A DNA stretch of 64,000 bases from Streptomyces sp. A1136 (GTDB taxonomy: Bacteria > Actinomycetota > Actinomycetes > Streptomycetales > Streptomycetaceae). The stretch is from assembly GCF_004795055.1 (NCBI RefSeq), contig NZ_SSBJ01000019.1, forward strand, positions 1 through 64,000. Direction: 5' to 3'. Shown in pieces: positions 25,279 through 33,335 of this stretch. The notes under the pieces are model-generated. The model was not told the origin of the DNA. It searched no databases and saw nothing but the letters and a program-made list of their open reading frames with translations. The translations under genes were made by a program, and so were the position numbers. Position 1 is the stretch's first letter. Each line of letters opens with the position of its first letter.

Positions 25279-25982
25279 CCGAGCATCAACACCACCCCGG
25301 ATACCAGGGCGAAGCCGAGGACGAACAGCCGCATCCGGCGGGCGTCCAGGCGGTGGTGCACCAGGCGGCTCAGCCAGGCCCCCGCCGCCAGGGCCGGCAG
25401 CAGCGACAACACCCGCCCGAGCTGTCCCGGATGACCCTGGCCGGTCGCGAACAGCAGGGCGAGCGAGGCCACTTCGCCGACCAGGAAGCAGACGGCGATC
25501 GTGGCCCTCAGCTCCGCCGGCGGCCGGTGCTGGTAGACCAGTGCGAGCGGGGGGCCGCCCACCCCCGTCGCGGTTTCCGTGAGCCCGGTGACCAGACCGG
25601 CGCCCAGGTACGCGCCCCGGCCGGGGGTGAAGGCGGGCGCGGCCAGGCTGACCAGCGCCGCCAGGACCGTCGCCGCCCCGACGAAGAGTCCGAGCCGGCC
25701 CTCGGGGATGGCCCACAGGAGTACGAGCCCGAGCGGGGTCGCGGCCAACCGCGCCCCGGTGATCCAGCCGGCGCCGCGCAGGTCCACGCTGCCCCGCTCG
25801 CGCCAGGCGACGTACGCGTTGAGGGGGATCATCGACGCCAGGACGAACACGGGCAGCAGCGACGGGTCCAGCAGGCCGACCACCGGGGCGACGATCAGGG
25901 CGAACCCGAGCCCGCTGGTTCCCTGCACGAAGGCGGCGAGCGCCACCGTCGCCGCCAGCAGGGCGAGGGTCTGCGTGCTCAC
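25275..25982 (-). CDS. TauE/SafE-family membrane permease
   Basis: A 235-residue membrane protein with about seven to eight hydrophobic helices, of the TauE/SafE (DUF81) family. The segment ATGVGGPPLALVYQHR holds the family GG-P-P motif in the second half. These proteins export or import sulfonates, sulfite and related anions, but substrate cannot be told from sequence. GTG 25982 overlaps the amidohydrolase stop (GTGA), so it is translationally coupled to it. It is the last gene of a three-gene operon with a nucleobase-type permease and an amidohydrolase; it might export a product of the deaminase pathway. Confidence 0.85.
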   Translation of the reverse strand: MSTQTLALLAATVALAAFVQGTSGLGFALIVAPVVGLLDPSLLPVFVLASMIPLNAYVAWRERGSVDLRGAGWITGARLAATPLGLVLLWAIPEGRLGLFVGAATVLAALVSLAAPAFTPGRGAYLGAGLVTGLTETATGVGGPPLALVYQHRPPAELRATIAVCFLVGEVASLALLFATGQGHPGQLGRVLSLLPALAAGAWLSRLVHHRLDARRMRLFVLGFALVSGVVLMLG

Positions 25983-27385
25983 CGCGCCACGCTCCGCTCG
26001 GGGTGGCGGTCGGCGCGCGCGGCCGTGGAGGTGGGGTGGGCGCGGGTGACGGCGGCGCGTCCCACCACGGAGCGGGAGAGTTCGACCGCCTGCCGCACCA
26101 GCGCCGGCCCGTCCCAGTCGGTGGGCCAGCCGCGCCACAGCCGCAGCCGGCCGCCGACGAACACCGCGCTGATCTGGTCGCGGTTGCCGCGCCGCACCAG
26201 TTCCCAGGGCAGGTCCCAGGAGAGCCGCATCTCGGGGGTCGATATGTCGACGAGCAGGAAGTCGGCGGCGGCCCCTTCGGTGACGATTCCGGTGAGGGAG
26301 CCGAGGCCGAGCGCGTCGGCGCCGCCGCGCGCGCCGTGCTCCAGCCAGGTCCAGCCCGCTCCGCACGAGGAGTCGCCGGAGGCGAGTCCGTAGGCGAGGC
26401 GCTGGGCGGACTCCGCGGCGTCGGCGAGCCGGAAGGCGTCGCCCCGGGTGCCGTCGGTTCCGATTCCGAACCGGATGCCTCGCTCCGCCATCAGGGCCGC
26501 GGGGGCGACGGCATTGCCCTTCCAGGCGCTGGCCACCGGGTTGTAGCTGACGGCGGCCCCGCTGTCGGCGAGCAGGGTGAGTTCCGCGGGGGTGAGGAGG
26601 GTGGCGTGGGCGGCCACCAACTGCGGGCCGAGGGCGCCCACGTGGTGCAGGTGTTCCAGGGGCCGCAGACCGTGCCGGACCAGGGAGCGTTCGACGGCGA
26701 CGAGGTGCTCGTTCACGTGGATCTGTACGACGGCTCCCGCCTCGACCGCCAGGCGGGCGGTCTCCCGCAGGGTGCGGGCGGTCGCGGCCTCGGGGATGGA
26801 TACGGCGAGGGACGGGTGGATCAGGTCGTCGGTGTCGTAGCGGGCCAGGTGTTTGTGCGCTTGGGCCATGACCTCCCGGGAGTCCGCGCCCGGGGCGTCG
26901 TTGCACAGGAGCCCCAGGACACAGCGGATGCCGGCGTCCCGCGCGGCCGCCGCGACGACCTCGGCCTCGACGGCCGCGCGGGTGCCCGCCTCGGCGACGG
27001 TGGTGAACCCGCCGCGCAGGGACTCCAGCGCGGCCAGCTTCGCCGCCACGTAGGCGGACTCCTCGTCCAGCGCTCCTTCCAGGGGCGCCCATACGCGGCG
27101 GAAGATCTCCGAGGGCTCACCGAAGGCGAGGGCCGCGCCGAAGCTCTGGGTGAGGTGGTGGTGGGTGTCGACGAAGCCGGGCATCAGCGCGTGCCCGGGC
27201 AGCCGTACGGGGGTCAACCGGGGGTTCAGGCGCTCCAGTTCGGCGGCGGGGCCGACGGCGCCGAAGGAGCCGTCGGCGACGACGACCGCGTGGGCGTCGA
27301 GCGGGCCGTCCGGGGTGATCACCACGTCGGGCACGAGCAGCCGGGGGCCGGTGCCGGCGAGGTGGTCGGGGGACACGTCGTTCAT
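25979..27385 (-). CDS. Amidohydrolase (chlorohydrolase/deaminase group)
   Basis: A 468-residue metal-dependent hydrolase of the amidohydrolase superfamily. Metal ligand motifs are clear: DTHHHLTQS (HxH), QIHVNEH, AAHATLL and GTDGTRGDAF. The overall pattern and length fit the cytosine/guanine deaminase, chlorohydrolase and adenosylhomocysteine-deaminase group rather than dihydropyrimidinases. It likely deaminates or dehalogenates a heterocycle imported by the upstream NCS2 permease. GGAAAGAG precedes the ATG. The gap to the permease stop is 24 bases, and the next gene overlaps. The C-terminal 40 residues are an Arg/Ala-rich tail. Confidence 0.88.
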   Translation of the reverse strand: MNDVSPDHLAGTGPRLLVPDVVITPDGPLDAHAVVVADGSFGAVGPAAELERLNPRLTPVRLPGHALMPGFVDTHHHLTQSFGAALAFGEPSEIFRRVWAPLEGALDEESAYVAAKLAALESLRGGFTTVAEAGTRAAVEAEVVAAAARDAGIRCVLGLLCNDAPGADSREVMAQAHKHLARYDTDDLIHPSLAVSIPEAATARTLRETARLAVEAGAVVQIHVNEHLVAVERSLVRHGLRPLEHLHHVGALGPQLVAAHATLLTPAELTLLADSGAAVSYNPVASAWKGNAVAPAALMAERGIRFGIGTDGTRGDAFRLADAAESAQRLAYGLASGDSSCGAGWTWLEHGARGGADALGLGSLTGIVTEGAAADFLLVDISTPEMRLSWDLPWELVRRGNRDQISAVFVGGRLRLWRGWPTDWDGPALVRQAVELSRSVVGRAAVTRAHPTSTAARADRHPERSVAR

Positions 27386-27409
27386 GGTTCTCTTTCCGGT
27401 GAGGGGAGT

Positions 27410-28870
27410 TCAGCCGCGCGGTGCGGGCTCGTGGAGGGGCCGCGCCTGCGGCTCGGGGTGCGGCGCGGTCCCGGGCGCCTCGGTCGCGCGGGCCCGGCGC
27501 AGCCTCGGGTGGTGGAAGAGGACGTTGAGGAGGGCGGCGGTGAACGCCCCGACCGCGACGCCGCTTTCGAGCAGAATGCGCGGTCCCGAGGGCAGGCTCC
27601 CGTAGACGCCCGGGACCAGGATGGGCAGCAGACCGAGGGCGAGGGACACGGCGCAGATGAAGGTGTTGGTGTGCCGGTCGAGTTCGGCGCGCGCCAGCAT
27701 CTGGATGCCGAGCACCGTGATCACGGCGAAGACGACCATGGCGGTGCCACCGACGACCGCCGCGGGCACGACGCTGATCGCGCGCGTCACGGGGGCTAGG
27801 AACCCGACGCAGATGAGTACGACGCCGGCCGCGGCGGTGACGAAACGGCTCCGGACGCCGGTGACGCGGACGATGCCGATGTTCTCGCCGCTGGTCACCA
27901 TCAGCGGCAGTCCGAAGAAACCGCCGAGGAAGGAGACGACCGCGTCGCCGCGGATGGTCTTGGGGACGTCGACTCGCCGGTCGATGGGCTTGCCGACCGC
28001 CTCCGCGTTGATGACGGTCTGGCCGGTGGCTTCCGCCATGGAGGCGAGGCTGTAGAGCATCAGCGGGAGCGCGGCGACCAGGTTGAACTGCGGTGAGCCG
28101 AAGGGCAGCAGTGCGGGCGCGCCGAGCAGCGGGCCGTGGAGGGCCGGTCCGAAGTGGACGGCGCCGAGCGCGAAGGCGAGGACGGTGCCGGCGATCAGGC
28201 CGAGCATGACGGCGAGCTGGCGCAGGACGCCGGTGAACAGCCGGTAGAAGGCGATGGTGAAGCCGATGGTGGCGAGGCCCAGTACGAGGTGGGTGGGATC
28301 GGCGAAGCCGGGCTCGCCGGGCCGACCGGTGACCAGGACCGCGCCGACCTTCACGAGGTTCACGCCGACGATGACGATCATCGTGCCGATGACGAGAGCG
28401 GGGAAGAAGGCGAGGAGCCGGGAGAAGACCGGCAGCACCACGAAGTAGAAGGCGGCCGTGAGGAGCACGGCTCCGGTGGCGGTGCGCAGGCCGTGCTGTT
28501 GCGCGATGGCGAGGAACAGGATGAGCGGGGCTCCCCCGGGGAGCATCACGAACGGGAGGCGGGGGCCGATCTTCCAGGGTCCGAGGGACTGGATCAGCGA
28601 GCCGATCCCGGACAGGACGAAGGCGGCGGAGAGGAGTTTGACCGTGAGCCCGGAGTCGAGCCCCAGGGTGGCGCTCATCAGGAAGATCGCCGAGATGGGG
28701 GTCGCGGCCATCACCAGGACGTGCTGGATGCCGAAGAGCAGGATGCGCCCCGGCGGCCGGGTCTGGTCGACGGGGTGGGGCTGGTCCCCGGGGTGGTCGG
28801 GGGCGGACCGGTCCTCCGAGGGGGACTGCGACGCTGCGGGGCGGCGGTTCGCGGTACGGAAACTGGGCAC
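27410..28870 (-). CDS. NCS2-family nucleobase permease
   Basis: A 486-residue transporter with about 12-14 membrane helices, of the NCS2 (uracil/xanthine/urate) family. Features: FGIQHVLVMAATPISAIFLM in the first helix region, the MVTSGENIGIVRVTGVRSRF motif, and LASMAEATGQTVI, where the NCS2 substrate-site Glu lies. The first 40 residues are a polar cytosolic tail. GTG 28870 is preferred because CGGAG lies before it; GTG 28912 would add 14 residues. As first gene of the operon it would import the substrate of the amidohydrolase. A palindromic operator lies about 70-85 bases upstream. Purine or a related heterocycle is the best guess. Confidence 0.9.
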   Translation of the reverse strand: MPSFRTANRRPAASQSPSEDRSAPDHPGDQPHPVDQTRPPGRILLFGIQHVLVMAATPISAIFLMSATLGLDSGLTVKLLSAAFVLSGIGSLIQSLGPWKIGPRLPFVMLPGGAPLILFLAIAQQHGLRTATGAVLLTAAFYFVVLPVFSRLLAFFPALVIGTMIVIVGVNLVKVGAVLVTGRPGEPGFADPTHLVLGLATIGFTIAFYRLFTGVLRQLAVMLGLIAGTVLAFALGAVHFGPALHGPLLGAPALLPFGSPQFNLVAALPLMLYSLASMAEATGQTVINAEAVGKPIDRRVDVPKTIRGDAVVSFLGGFFGLPLMVTSGENIGIVRVTGVRSRFVTAAAGVVLICVGFLAPVTRAISVVPAAVVGGTAMVVFAVITVLGIQMLARAELDRHTNTFICAVSLALGLLPILVPGVYGSLPSGPRILLESGVAVGAFTAALLNVLFHHPRLRRARATEAPGTAPHPEPQARPLHEPAPRG

Positions 28871-28939
28871 CTTCGAGCTCCGTTCGGCTCGTTCCGGATA
28901 TGGCTGTCCCACGGCCCGGGACGGGGGTCGCGGAACAAA

Positions 28940-28955
28940 GCCAAATCGATTTGGC
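28940..28955 (-). promoter_or_regulatory. Probable LacI-family operator
   Basis: GCCAAATCGATTTGGC is a perfect 16-bp palindrome with a central CG and A/T-rich flanks, the architecture of LacI/PurR-family operators, in the promoter region of the permease gene (start 28870). The LacI-type gene at 24232 is the obvious candidate to bind it. I see no second copy near that regulator. Confidence 0.7.
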
Positions 28956-29025
28956 CGCCAGTATGTGAGGGCTCTTCCAGTGCGTCAAGATGTCCGGGCG
29001 GAAGCGGACGACATCGTCCGGTTAC

Positions 29026-29059
29026 AAAAAATCCCCCTCCCCCACGAGGGGGTCGGGGG
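29026..29059 (-). terminator. Rho-independent terminator of the 59-residue protein gene
   Basis: On the minus strand a C/G stem (CCCCC paired with GGGGG, twice, around an ACGA-type loop) is followed by ATTTTTTG. It lies just past the stop of the gene at 29081. The T tract is unusual for this genome and makes it a classic intrinsic terminator. Confidence 0.75.
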
Positions 29060-29080
29060 AGTAGGGTGCCCGGGTGCGGG

Positions 29081-29260
29081 TCACTGCGGAGTGTGGAAGC
29101 GGCCCGCACCGCGCTGCTGGGGAACGGTCTTCAGCCGGTGCGCGCCGGAACGTCCGCGGCCCGGAGAGGGGTTGCGCCGCGTGGGGGCCGAAGGGGCCAC
29201 GACCAACAGGGCGATGACGGCGAGGACCGCGACGAGGATGAGCCCGGCAACGAGGTTCAT
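29081..29260 (-). CDS. Small single-helix membrane protein
   Basis: A 59-residue protein that begins MNLVAGLILVAVLAVIALLV, a single hydrophobic segment, followed by a strongly basic tail (TRRNPSPGRGRSGAHRLK). It is likely an N-terminally anchored inner-membrane peptide with a cytosolic or periplasmic basic tail. ATG 29260 is preceded by GGCAGGAAC, and a terminator with a T tract follows. A sigma-B-like promoter may lie 55-80 bases upstream. The longer frame to 29389 has no such signals. The function is unknown. Confidence 0.65.
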   Translation of the reverse strand: MNLVAGLILVAVLAVIALLVVAPSAPTRRNPSPGRGRSGAHRLKTVPQQRGAGRFHTPQ

Positions 29261-29314
29261 GTTCCTGCCTTCCGTCGGGTACTGACGGTGCTGACTGTCT
29301 TTCACTACATCCTG

Positions 29315-29339
29315 TAACCGAAAATCCCGGCGGTAAACA
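29315..29339 (-). promoter_or_regulatory. Possible sigma-B-type promoter
   Basis: On the minus strand GTTT (29336-29339) and GGTTAC (29315-29320) are spaced by 15 bases. This is close to the Streptomyces SigB-type consensus GNNT-N14-16-GGGTAY, with one mismatch. It lies 55 bases from the start of the 59-residue membrane protein. A chance match is possible. Confidence 0.3.
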
Positions 29340-29441
29340 CAACGCGTGAGATGAGCCTGCCCGTCCGCCACTCCGCCGACCGTGTCCACAACGCCTTCCT
29401 CGGGTGCGGGAGTTGCGTCAGCCGGAGGTCGACCGCCCGCG

Positions 29442-30689
29442 TCAGGTGCCGAAGAGCCACAGTGAGGCCCACAGGGCGAGCGTGGAAGCGGCGAGGGCAG
29501 CGGGGACGGTGAGGAGCCCGAGTCGGGTGAACTTCCCCAGGCTGATCGGGTGGTCGTGCCCGTGGGCGATGCGCCGCCACAGCAGGGTGGCCAATGACCC
29601 GGCGTAGGTGAGGTTGGGACCGATGTTGACCCCGATGAGTACGGCCAACACGGCTCCCGGGCCGGCGGCCGCGGCCGCCGGGACCAGGGCCAGGACGGCG
29701 GGCAGGTTGTTGATCAGGTTGGCCAGCAGCGCGGCGAGCGCCGCGATGCCGAGCAGGGCGACCGGCCCCGTGCCGCCGGGCAGGAGGTGGCCCAGGGCGT
29801 CACCGAGGCCGTGGTCGACGACCGCCCGGACCACGATGCCGAGCGCGAGCACGAAGGCGAGGAACGAGGGGGCCGCGGAGCGCAGGACGGCGCCCGCCGT
29901 GGTGCGGCGGCGCACGAACGCCCGTACGACCATCACCAGCGCCCCGGCGGCCGCGGCCCAGGCCGGGTCGACCCCGAGGGCCGACGCGACGGCGAACCCG
30001 ACCAGGGTGGCGGCGACGGTCACGAGCGCGAACAGCGGCGTTTCGGGCTGTTCCGCGGCCTCGGCGCGCTGCGCGGGCGCGTTCAGGTCGGCGGCGAAGA
30101 AGCGGCGGAAGACCAGGTACTCGACGCCGATCGCGACCAGCCACGGCAGCGTCATCAGCAGCGCGAAGCGCGTGAAGGTCAGACCGCTGGCGGTGTAGGC
30201 GAGCAGGTTGGTCAGGTTCGACACCGGCAGGAGCAGCGAGGCCGAATTCGACAGATGGGCCGCCGCGTACACGTGGGGCGCGGGGCGTGCGCCCATGCGG
30301 GCGGCCGTCGCGAACACCACCGGGGTCAGCAGGACCACGGTGGCGTCCAGGCTGAGCGCCGCGGTGATCAGCGACGCGAGGGCGAAGACGGCGCCGAGCA
30401 GTCTGCGCGGGCGCCCCGCCGCCCAGCGCCCCATCCAGCTCCCGCAGGCGTGGAAGAGTCCGTCGTCGTCGCAGAGTTTCGCGAGGACGAGGACCGCTGC
30501 GAGGAAGCCGATCACCGGCCCGAGCCGCTCCGCCTCCTCGCGTACGTGCCCCAGGGTGATCCCGCCGACTGCGATGACCACCACTGCGGCCGGTACCGCG
30601 AAGACGGCCTCCGACCGGCCGAAGGGGCGGACGACGGCGCACACCAGGACGACGACCAGGGCGATCACGGAGACGAACTCGACGGGCAT
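29442..30689 (-). CDS. ArsB/NhaD-type membrane transporter
   Basis: A 415-residue transporter with about 11-12 helices. HLSNSASLLLPVSNLTNLLA and GVNIGPNLTYAGSLATLLWRR are the paired re-entrant motifs of the ion transporter superfamily group that includes ArsB, NhaD and SLC13-like proteins; LDATVVLLTPVVFATAA is also characteristic. It is annotated in Streptomyces as an arsenic transporter, but no arsR, arsC or arsenate genes are nearby, so arsenite export is unproven; another anion or Na+/H+ exchange is possible. ATG 30689 was chosen over ATG 30701 because MPVEFVSV is the beginning seen in relatives. It is transcribed alone, facing away from the permease operon. Confidence 0.85.
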   Translation of the reverse strand: MPVEFVSVIALVVVLVCAVVRPFGRSEAVFAVPAAVVVIAVGGITLGHVREEAERLGPVIGFLAAVLVLAKLCDDDGLFHACGSWMGRWAAGRPRRLLGAVFALASLITAALSLDATVVLLTPVVFATAARMGARPAPHVYAAAHLSNSASLLLPVSNLTNLLAYTASGLTFTRFALLMTLPWLVAIGVEYLVFRRFFAADLNAPAQRAEAAEQPETPLFALVTVAATLVGFAVASALGVDPAWAAAAGALVMVVRAFVRRRTTAGAVLRSAAPSFLAFVLALGIVVRAVVDHGLGDALGHLLPGGTGPVALLGIAALAALLANLINNLPAVLALVPAAAAAGPGAVLAVLIGVNIGPNLTYAGSLATLLWRRIAHGHDHPISLGKFTRLGLLTVPAALAASTLALWASLWLFGT

Positions 30690-30759
30690 ACCCCTGATCA
30701 TCGCGCAGTGCCCCCGGGGGCGGCGCCCGCCGCCCCCGGTTCCCGCACGTCCGCCGGCG

Positions 30760-31173
30760 TCAGGCGGCGCTGCGGGCGGGCTGCGGGGAGAGGAGTTGGG
30801 CGCGGCCGAACAGGAGGGCCCAACCCTCGGGCAGGCCGGAGAGGATACGGGCGAGGAGATCGGGTCCGGCGAGGGCCGCGACGATGGTGAGGACCGCGCC
30901 GGCCTCCCAACGGGCGGTGGCGGGCGTACCGCCGGTCCGCGCCGCGAGGTCCTTGACGAAGGCCCAGCCGGTCAGCGGGTCGGGGTCGGGGACCTGGCCG
31001 GTGAAGGCGAGGGCGGCCTCCACGGGCAGTCGGGCGGCCAGGCCCACCCGCTCGTCGCCCGTGATCTGGCGGCCGAGGGCGGACATGACGTGGTGGACGG
31101 CGTCCTCGGCCCGCTCCCGGGTGGGGTACGCGCCTTCGTACCGCACCTTCTCCACCATCTGGTCGTAGGTCAT
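30760..31173 (-). CDS. DUF2267 protein A
   Basis: A 137-residue protein with a DUF2267 domain: an N-terminal TYDQMVEKVRYEGAYPTRERA, then HHVMSALGRQITGDERVGLAARLP, and a C-terminal GPDLLARILSGLPEGWALLFGRAQ. DUF2267 forms two small helical bundles; the function is not established. Its closest match in this window is the next gene upstream, so the pair is probably a tandem duplication. ATG 31173 aligns with the start of the paralogue; ATG 31212 would add 13 residues. It lies 88 bases downstream of paralogue B. Confidence 0.8.
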   Translation of the reverse strand: MTYDQMVEKVRYEGAYPTRERAEDAVHHVMSALGRQITGDERVGLAARLPVEAALAFTGQVPDPDPLTGWAFVKDLAARTGGTPATARWEAGAVLTIVAALAGPDLLARILSGLPEGWALLFGRAQLLSPQPARSAA

Positions 31174-31261
31174 GTCCGGCGCCTGCCGGCGCTGTTCGGG
31201 CCGGTGGAACATGGATGCTGTGCGCCTTTCTCGTCGACGGGTCGGGGTGGCGGAAGAGGGT

Positions 31262-31657
31262 TCAGGTCGGCTGCGGGCTCCCGAAGAGGAGGTCGTAGCC
31301 GGGTGGCAGTTGGAGCAGGAGCCGGCGGGTGAGGTCATCACCGGCCGCGTCGGCGACGACGCTGAGCACGGCGCCGACGTCCCAGGCCGCCGTCGCCTGC
31401 GAGGCGCCCTCGATCCAGGCCGCGGTGGCGCGCACGAAGCGCTCCGGCGACAGCGGCTCCGCCGCCTGGAGGGGGTTGAGGAGGATCAGGGCGTACGTCT
31501 CGGGCAGGCGGGCCGCCAGTTCGGCGCGCTCGGTGCCGACGATGTGGGCGCCCAGCAGGGCCAGGACGACACGGGCGGCCCGATCGGCTTCCTGAGGGGT
31601 GTCGTATTCACCGCGTTCCCGGACCTGGTCGAGGAACGCCTCCCAACGCAAGGCCAT
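31262..31657 (-). CDS. DUF2267 protein B
   Basis: A 131-residue DUF2267 protein: MALRWEAFLDQVRERGEYDT at the start, LGAHIVGTERAELAARLPE in the middle, and LLLQLPPGYDLLFGSPQ at the end. It is clearly a paralogue of protein A, with the shared frame GxYxTxxxA and LAARLP. GAGGAGG lies before the ATG at the usual distance. It follows hsp18 on the same strand after a 203-base gap that holds two inverted repeats, so it probably has its own promoter. The position beside a small heat-shock gene hints at a stress role; function unknown. Confidence 0.83.
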   Translation of the reverse strand: MALRWEAFLDQVRERGEYDTPQEADRAARVVLALLGAHIVGTERAELAARLPETYALILLNPLQAAEPLSPERFVRATAAWIEGASQATAAWDVGAVLSVVADAAGDDLTRRLLLQLPPGYDLLFGSPQPT

Positions 31658-31695
31658 GGGCCTGTCCTCCTCGGTGCGTGTGCTCGCGGGGACGG

Positions 31696-31722
31696 GGTCC
31701 GCGGGCCCTGGGCCCGCGGACC
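31696..31722 (-). repeat. Inverted repeat upstream of DUF2267 gene B
   Basis: GGTCCGCGGGCCC and its exact complement flank a single T: a 13-bp stem on each side. It lies 38 bases upstream of gene B. Either an operator or a very tight hairpin. Confidence 0.6.
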
Positions 31723-31785
31723 GTGCACTCGGGACGGAGGACGGGACTGCCGGGGGGAGTGAGCACCCCGCCCTCCGCGCCCAGG

Positions 31786-31842
31786 GCCCTGTCCGGGCGG
31801 GTCGCCGCCTCGCGTGGCGTCGGCCGCGGGGCCGGACAGGGC
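31786..31842 (-). terminator. Long-loop hairpin after hsp18
   Basis: GCCCTGTCCGG (31786-31796) pairs with CCGGACAGGGC (31832-31842), an 11-bp stem with a 35-base GC-rich loop, starting 19 bases past the hsp18 stop. A terminator is likely; a regulatory RNA hairpin is possible. Confidence 0.5.
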
Positions 31843-31860
31843 AAGCGGCTGATGGGCCGG

Positions 31861-32298
31861 TCAGCCGGAGATCTCCTTGCGGCCACCGCCGGTGGCGCTG
31901 ATGGTGACCTTGCGCGGCTTCGCGCGTTCGGCGATCGGGATGCGCAGGGTCAGGACACCCGCGTCGTAATCGGCCTTGATGTGCTCAGTGTCCAGGGTGT
32001 CGGCGAGCATGACCTGCCGGGAGAACACGCCGAGCGGACGCTCGGAGAGTTCCATCTGCACGTCCTCGCTCTTTGCCGTCGGCCGGCGCTCGGCCTTGAC
32101 GGTCAGCATGTTCCGTTCGACGTCGATGTCGATCGCGTCCGCGGAGACACCCGGGAGATCGAAGGCGATCACGTAGTCGTCGCCTTCCCGATAGGCGTCC
32201 ATCGGCATCACGGACGGCTTCGACCAGGTACCGGTGGTCCCCATCAGCTGCTGGGTGAGCCGGTCGAGCTCGCGGAACGGGTCGGTGCGCATCAACAT
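31861..32298 (-). CDS. hsp18: Small heat-shock protein Hsp18 (Hsp20/alpha-crystallin)
   Basis: A 145-residue small heat-shock protein. The alpha-crystallin domain (about 38-130) shows VIAFDLPGVSADAIDIDVER, LTVKAERRP and the closing ADYDAGVLTLRIPI with the G-V-L core. It acts as an ATP-independent holdase in the cytoplasm. GGAGG lies nine bases before the ATG at 32298. It is divergent from the rheA gene, and the two RheA-type operators fill the gap, so heat control by RheA is expected as in Streptomyces albus. The gene order and operator make the name hsp18 well founded. Confidence 0.93.
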   Translation of the reverse strand: MLMRTDPFRELDRLTQQLMGTTGTWSKPSVMPMDAYREGDDYVIAFDLPGVSADAIDIDVERNMLTVKAERRPTAKSEDVQMELSERPLGVFSRQVMLADTLDTEHIKADYDAGVLTLRIPIAERAKPRKVTISATGGGRKEISG

Positions 32299-32365
32299 CG
32301 CGAAACACCTCCAGTCGGTCACGGCAGGAACTGCCAATGCGCTTCAACGTGCTTCCGTTGTAACA

Positions 32366-32410
32366 TGTCATCCAGACGATGACAAGCGAGCCGTCATCGA
32401 GAGGATGACG
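32366..32410. promoter_or_regulatory. Tandem RheA-type operators
   Basis: Two perfect dyads lie in the hsp18-rheA gap: TGTCATC-N5-GATGACA at 32366-32384 and CGTCATC-N5-GATGACG at 32392-32410, with centres 26 bases apart. The first is the inverted repeat reported for RheA binding in Streptomyces albus, as I recall it. The second is a variant with a G:C outer pair. Two sites so close may bind two dimers and repress both genes. Confidence 0.8.
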
Positions 32411-32432
32411 AAATCGATCCACGGAGAGATCC

Positions 32433-33119
32433 ATGACCCCACCCGCGCAGCCCACCCCCCCTGCGGGCACGGGCCCCGCCTCCTTCCTCGCCGCGGCGGC
32501 CGCCCTGGAGACCATCGACCGGGCCGTCCGCGAGGCCCAGTCCCATGGCGACACGCACGCCGCGCACCGCGGCGGGGCCGCCGCCGAAGACGGTCCCCAC
32601 CCGGCCCTGGCCAGCCTCCTGTTGCTGCGCCACGTGCGGGAACAGCTCGCCGGCTGGGAGGCCGGACTGATCGAGACCGCCCGCGAGGCCGGCGCCAGTT
32701 GGGCGGATTTGGCCGGGCCCCTCGGAGTCGCCAGCCGCCAGGCGGCCGAGCGCCGCTACCTGCGCCAGCGTCCCGGCGAGGCGGGCGTCACCGGAGAGCA
32801 GCGGGTGCAGGCGGTGCGCGACCGGCGGGCCGCGGACCGCACCGTCACCGCGTGGGCCCGGGACAACGCGGCGGGCCTGCGCCGGCTGGCCGGGCAGGTC
32901 ACCGCACTGACCGACCTCCCCGCGAGCGCGGACGGACAGCTCGGGGAGCTCAACCAGGCCCTCGCCCTCGATGACGCGGCCCACCTCGTCGGTCCGCTCA
33001 CCGACACCCGGCGCCATCTGCGCCCCGAGCACTCGGAGCTCGCCGAGCGGATCGACGAGATGACCCGCCACACGCACCGGCTGCGCCGGGACAGCGACAC
33101 GCAGCGCCGGGAGGGCTGA
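32433..33119 (+). CDS. rheA: RheA-type heat-shock repressor
   Basis: A 228-residue protein. The central region TAREAGASWADLAGPLGVASRQAAERRYL holds a helix-turn-helix like that of sigma-factor region 4. The N-terminus is Pro/Ala-rich and the C-terminal 100 residues are helical and charged. RheA of Streptomyces albus is a thermosensor: its DNA binding at TGTCATC-N5-GATGACA is lost on heating, releasing hsp18. Size, divergent orientation and the operator pair all fit. GGAGAG precedes the ATG. Sequence identity to S. albus RheA cannot be checked here, so the name rests mainly on context. Confidence 0.8.
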   Translation: MTPPAQPTPPAGTGPASFLAAAAALETIDRAVREAQSHGDTHAAHRGGAAAEDGPHPALASLLLLRHVREQLAGWEAGLIETAREAGASWADLAGPLGVASRQAAERRYLRQRPGEAGVTGEQRVQAVRDRRAADRTVTAWARDNAAGLRRLAGQVTALTDLPASADGQLGELNQALALDDAAHLVGPLTDTRRHLRPEHSELAERIDEMTRHTHRLRRDSDTQRREG

Positions 33120-33168
33120 GAGACGGCGCCCCAGGGCTCCACACCACGGGACGCTCGTGACTTTGCGT

Positions 33169-33186
33169 TAAAGAAACGTCTCTTTA
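33169..33186. promoter_or_regulatory. AT-rich dyad upstream of the NlpC/P60 gene
   Basis: TAAAGAaACGTcTCTTTA is an 18-base near-palindrome (one mismatched pair), with the symmetry extending roughly to 33163-33191. In a GC-rich genome such a site stands out and is probably an operator or part of the promoter. A leader of about 150 bases separates it from the gene at 33336. I could not recognise a riboswitch consensus in that leader. Confidence 0.5.
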
Positions 33187-33335
33187 CGTAACCGATACAC
33201 CGCGTGGGGCGCCCAATGACCGGAATCCTCCCGGCCGGGAGGAAGACTGGTCGGCCGTCGAGAGCCAAGCGCATGTCAATCAAGACCGGCCCCGCGATCG
33301 GGGCTGTTCCTGCCACCCAATGCGGAGGTATCACG

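Noticed and set aside
29442-30689. An arsenic-resistance island
   Set aside because: Only an ArsB-like transporter is present; there is no ArsR, ArsC or ArsA gene and the family has other substrates.
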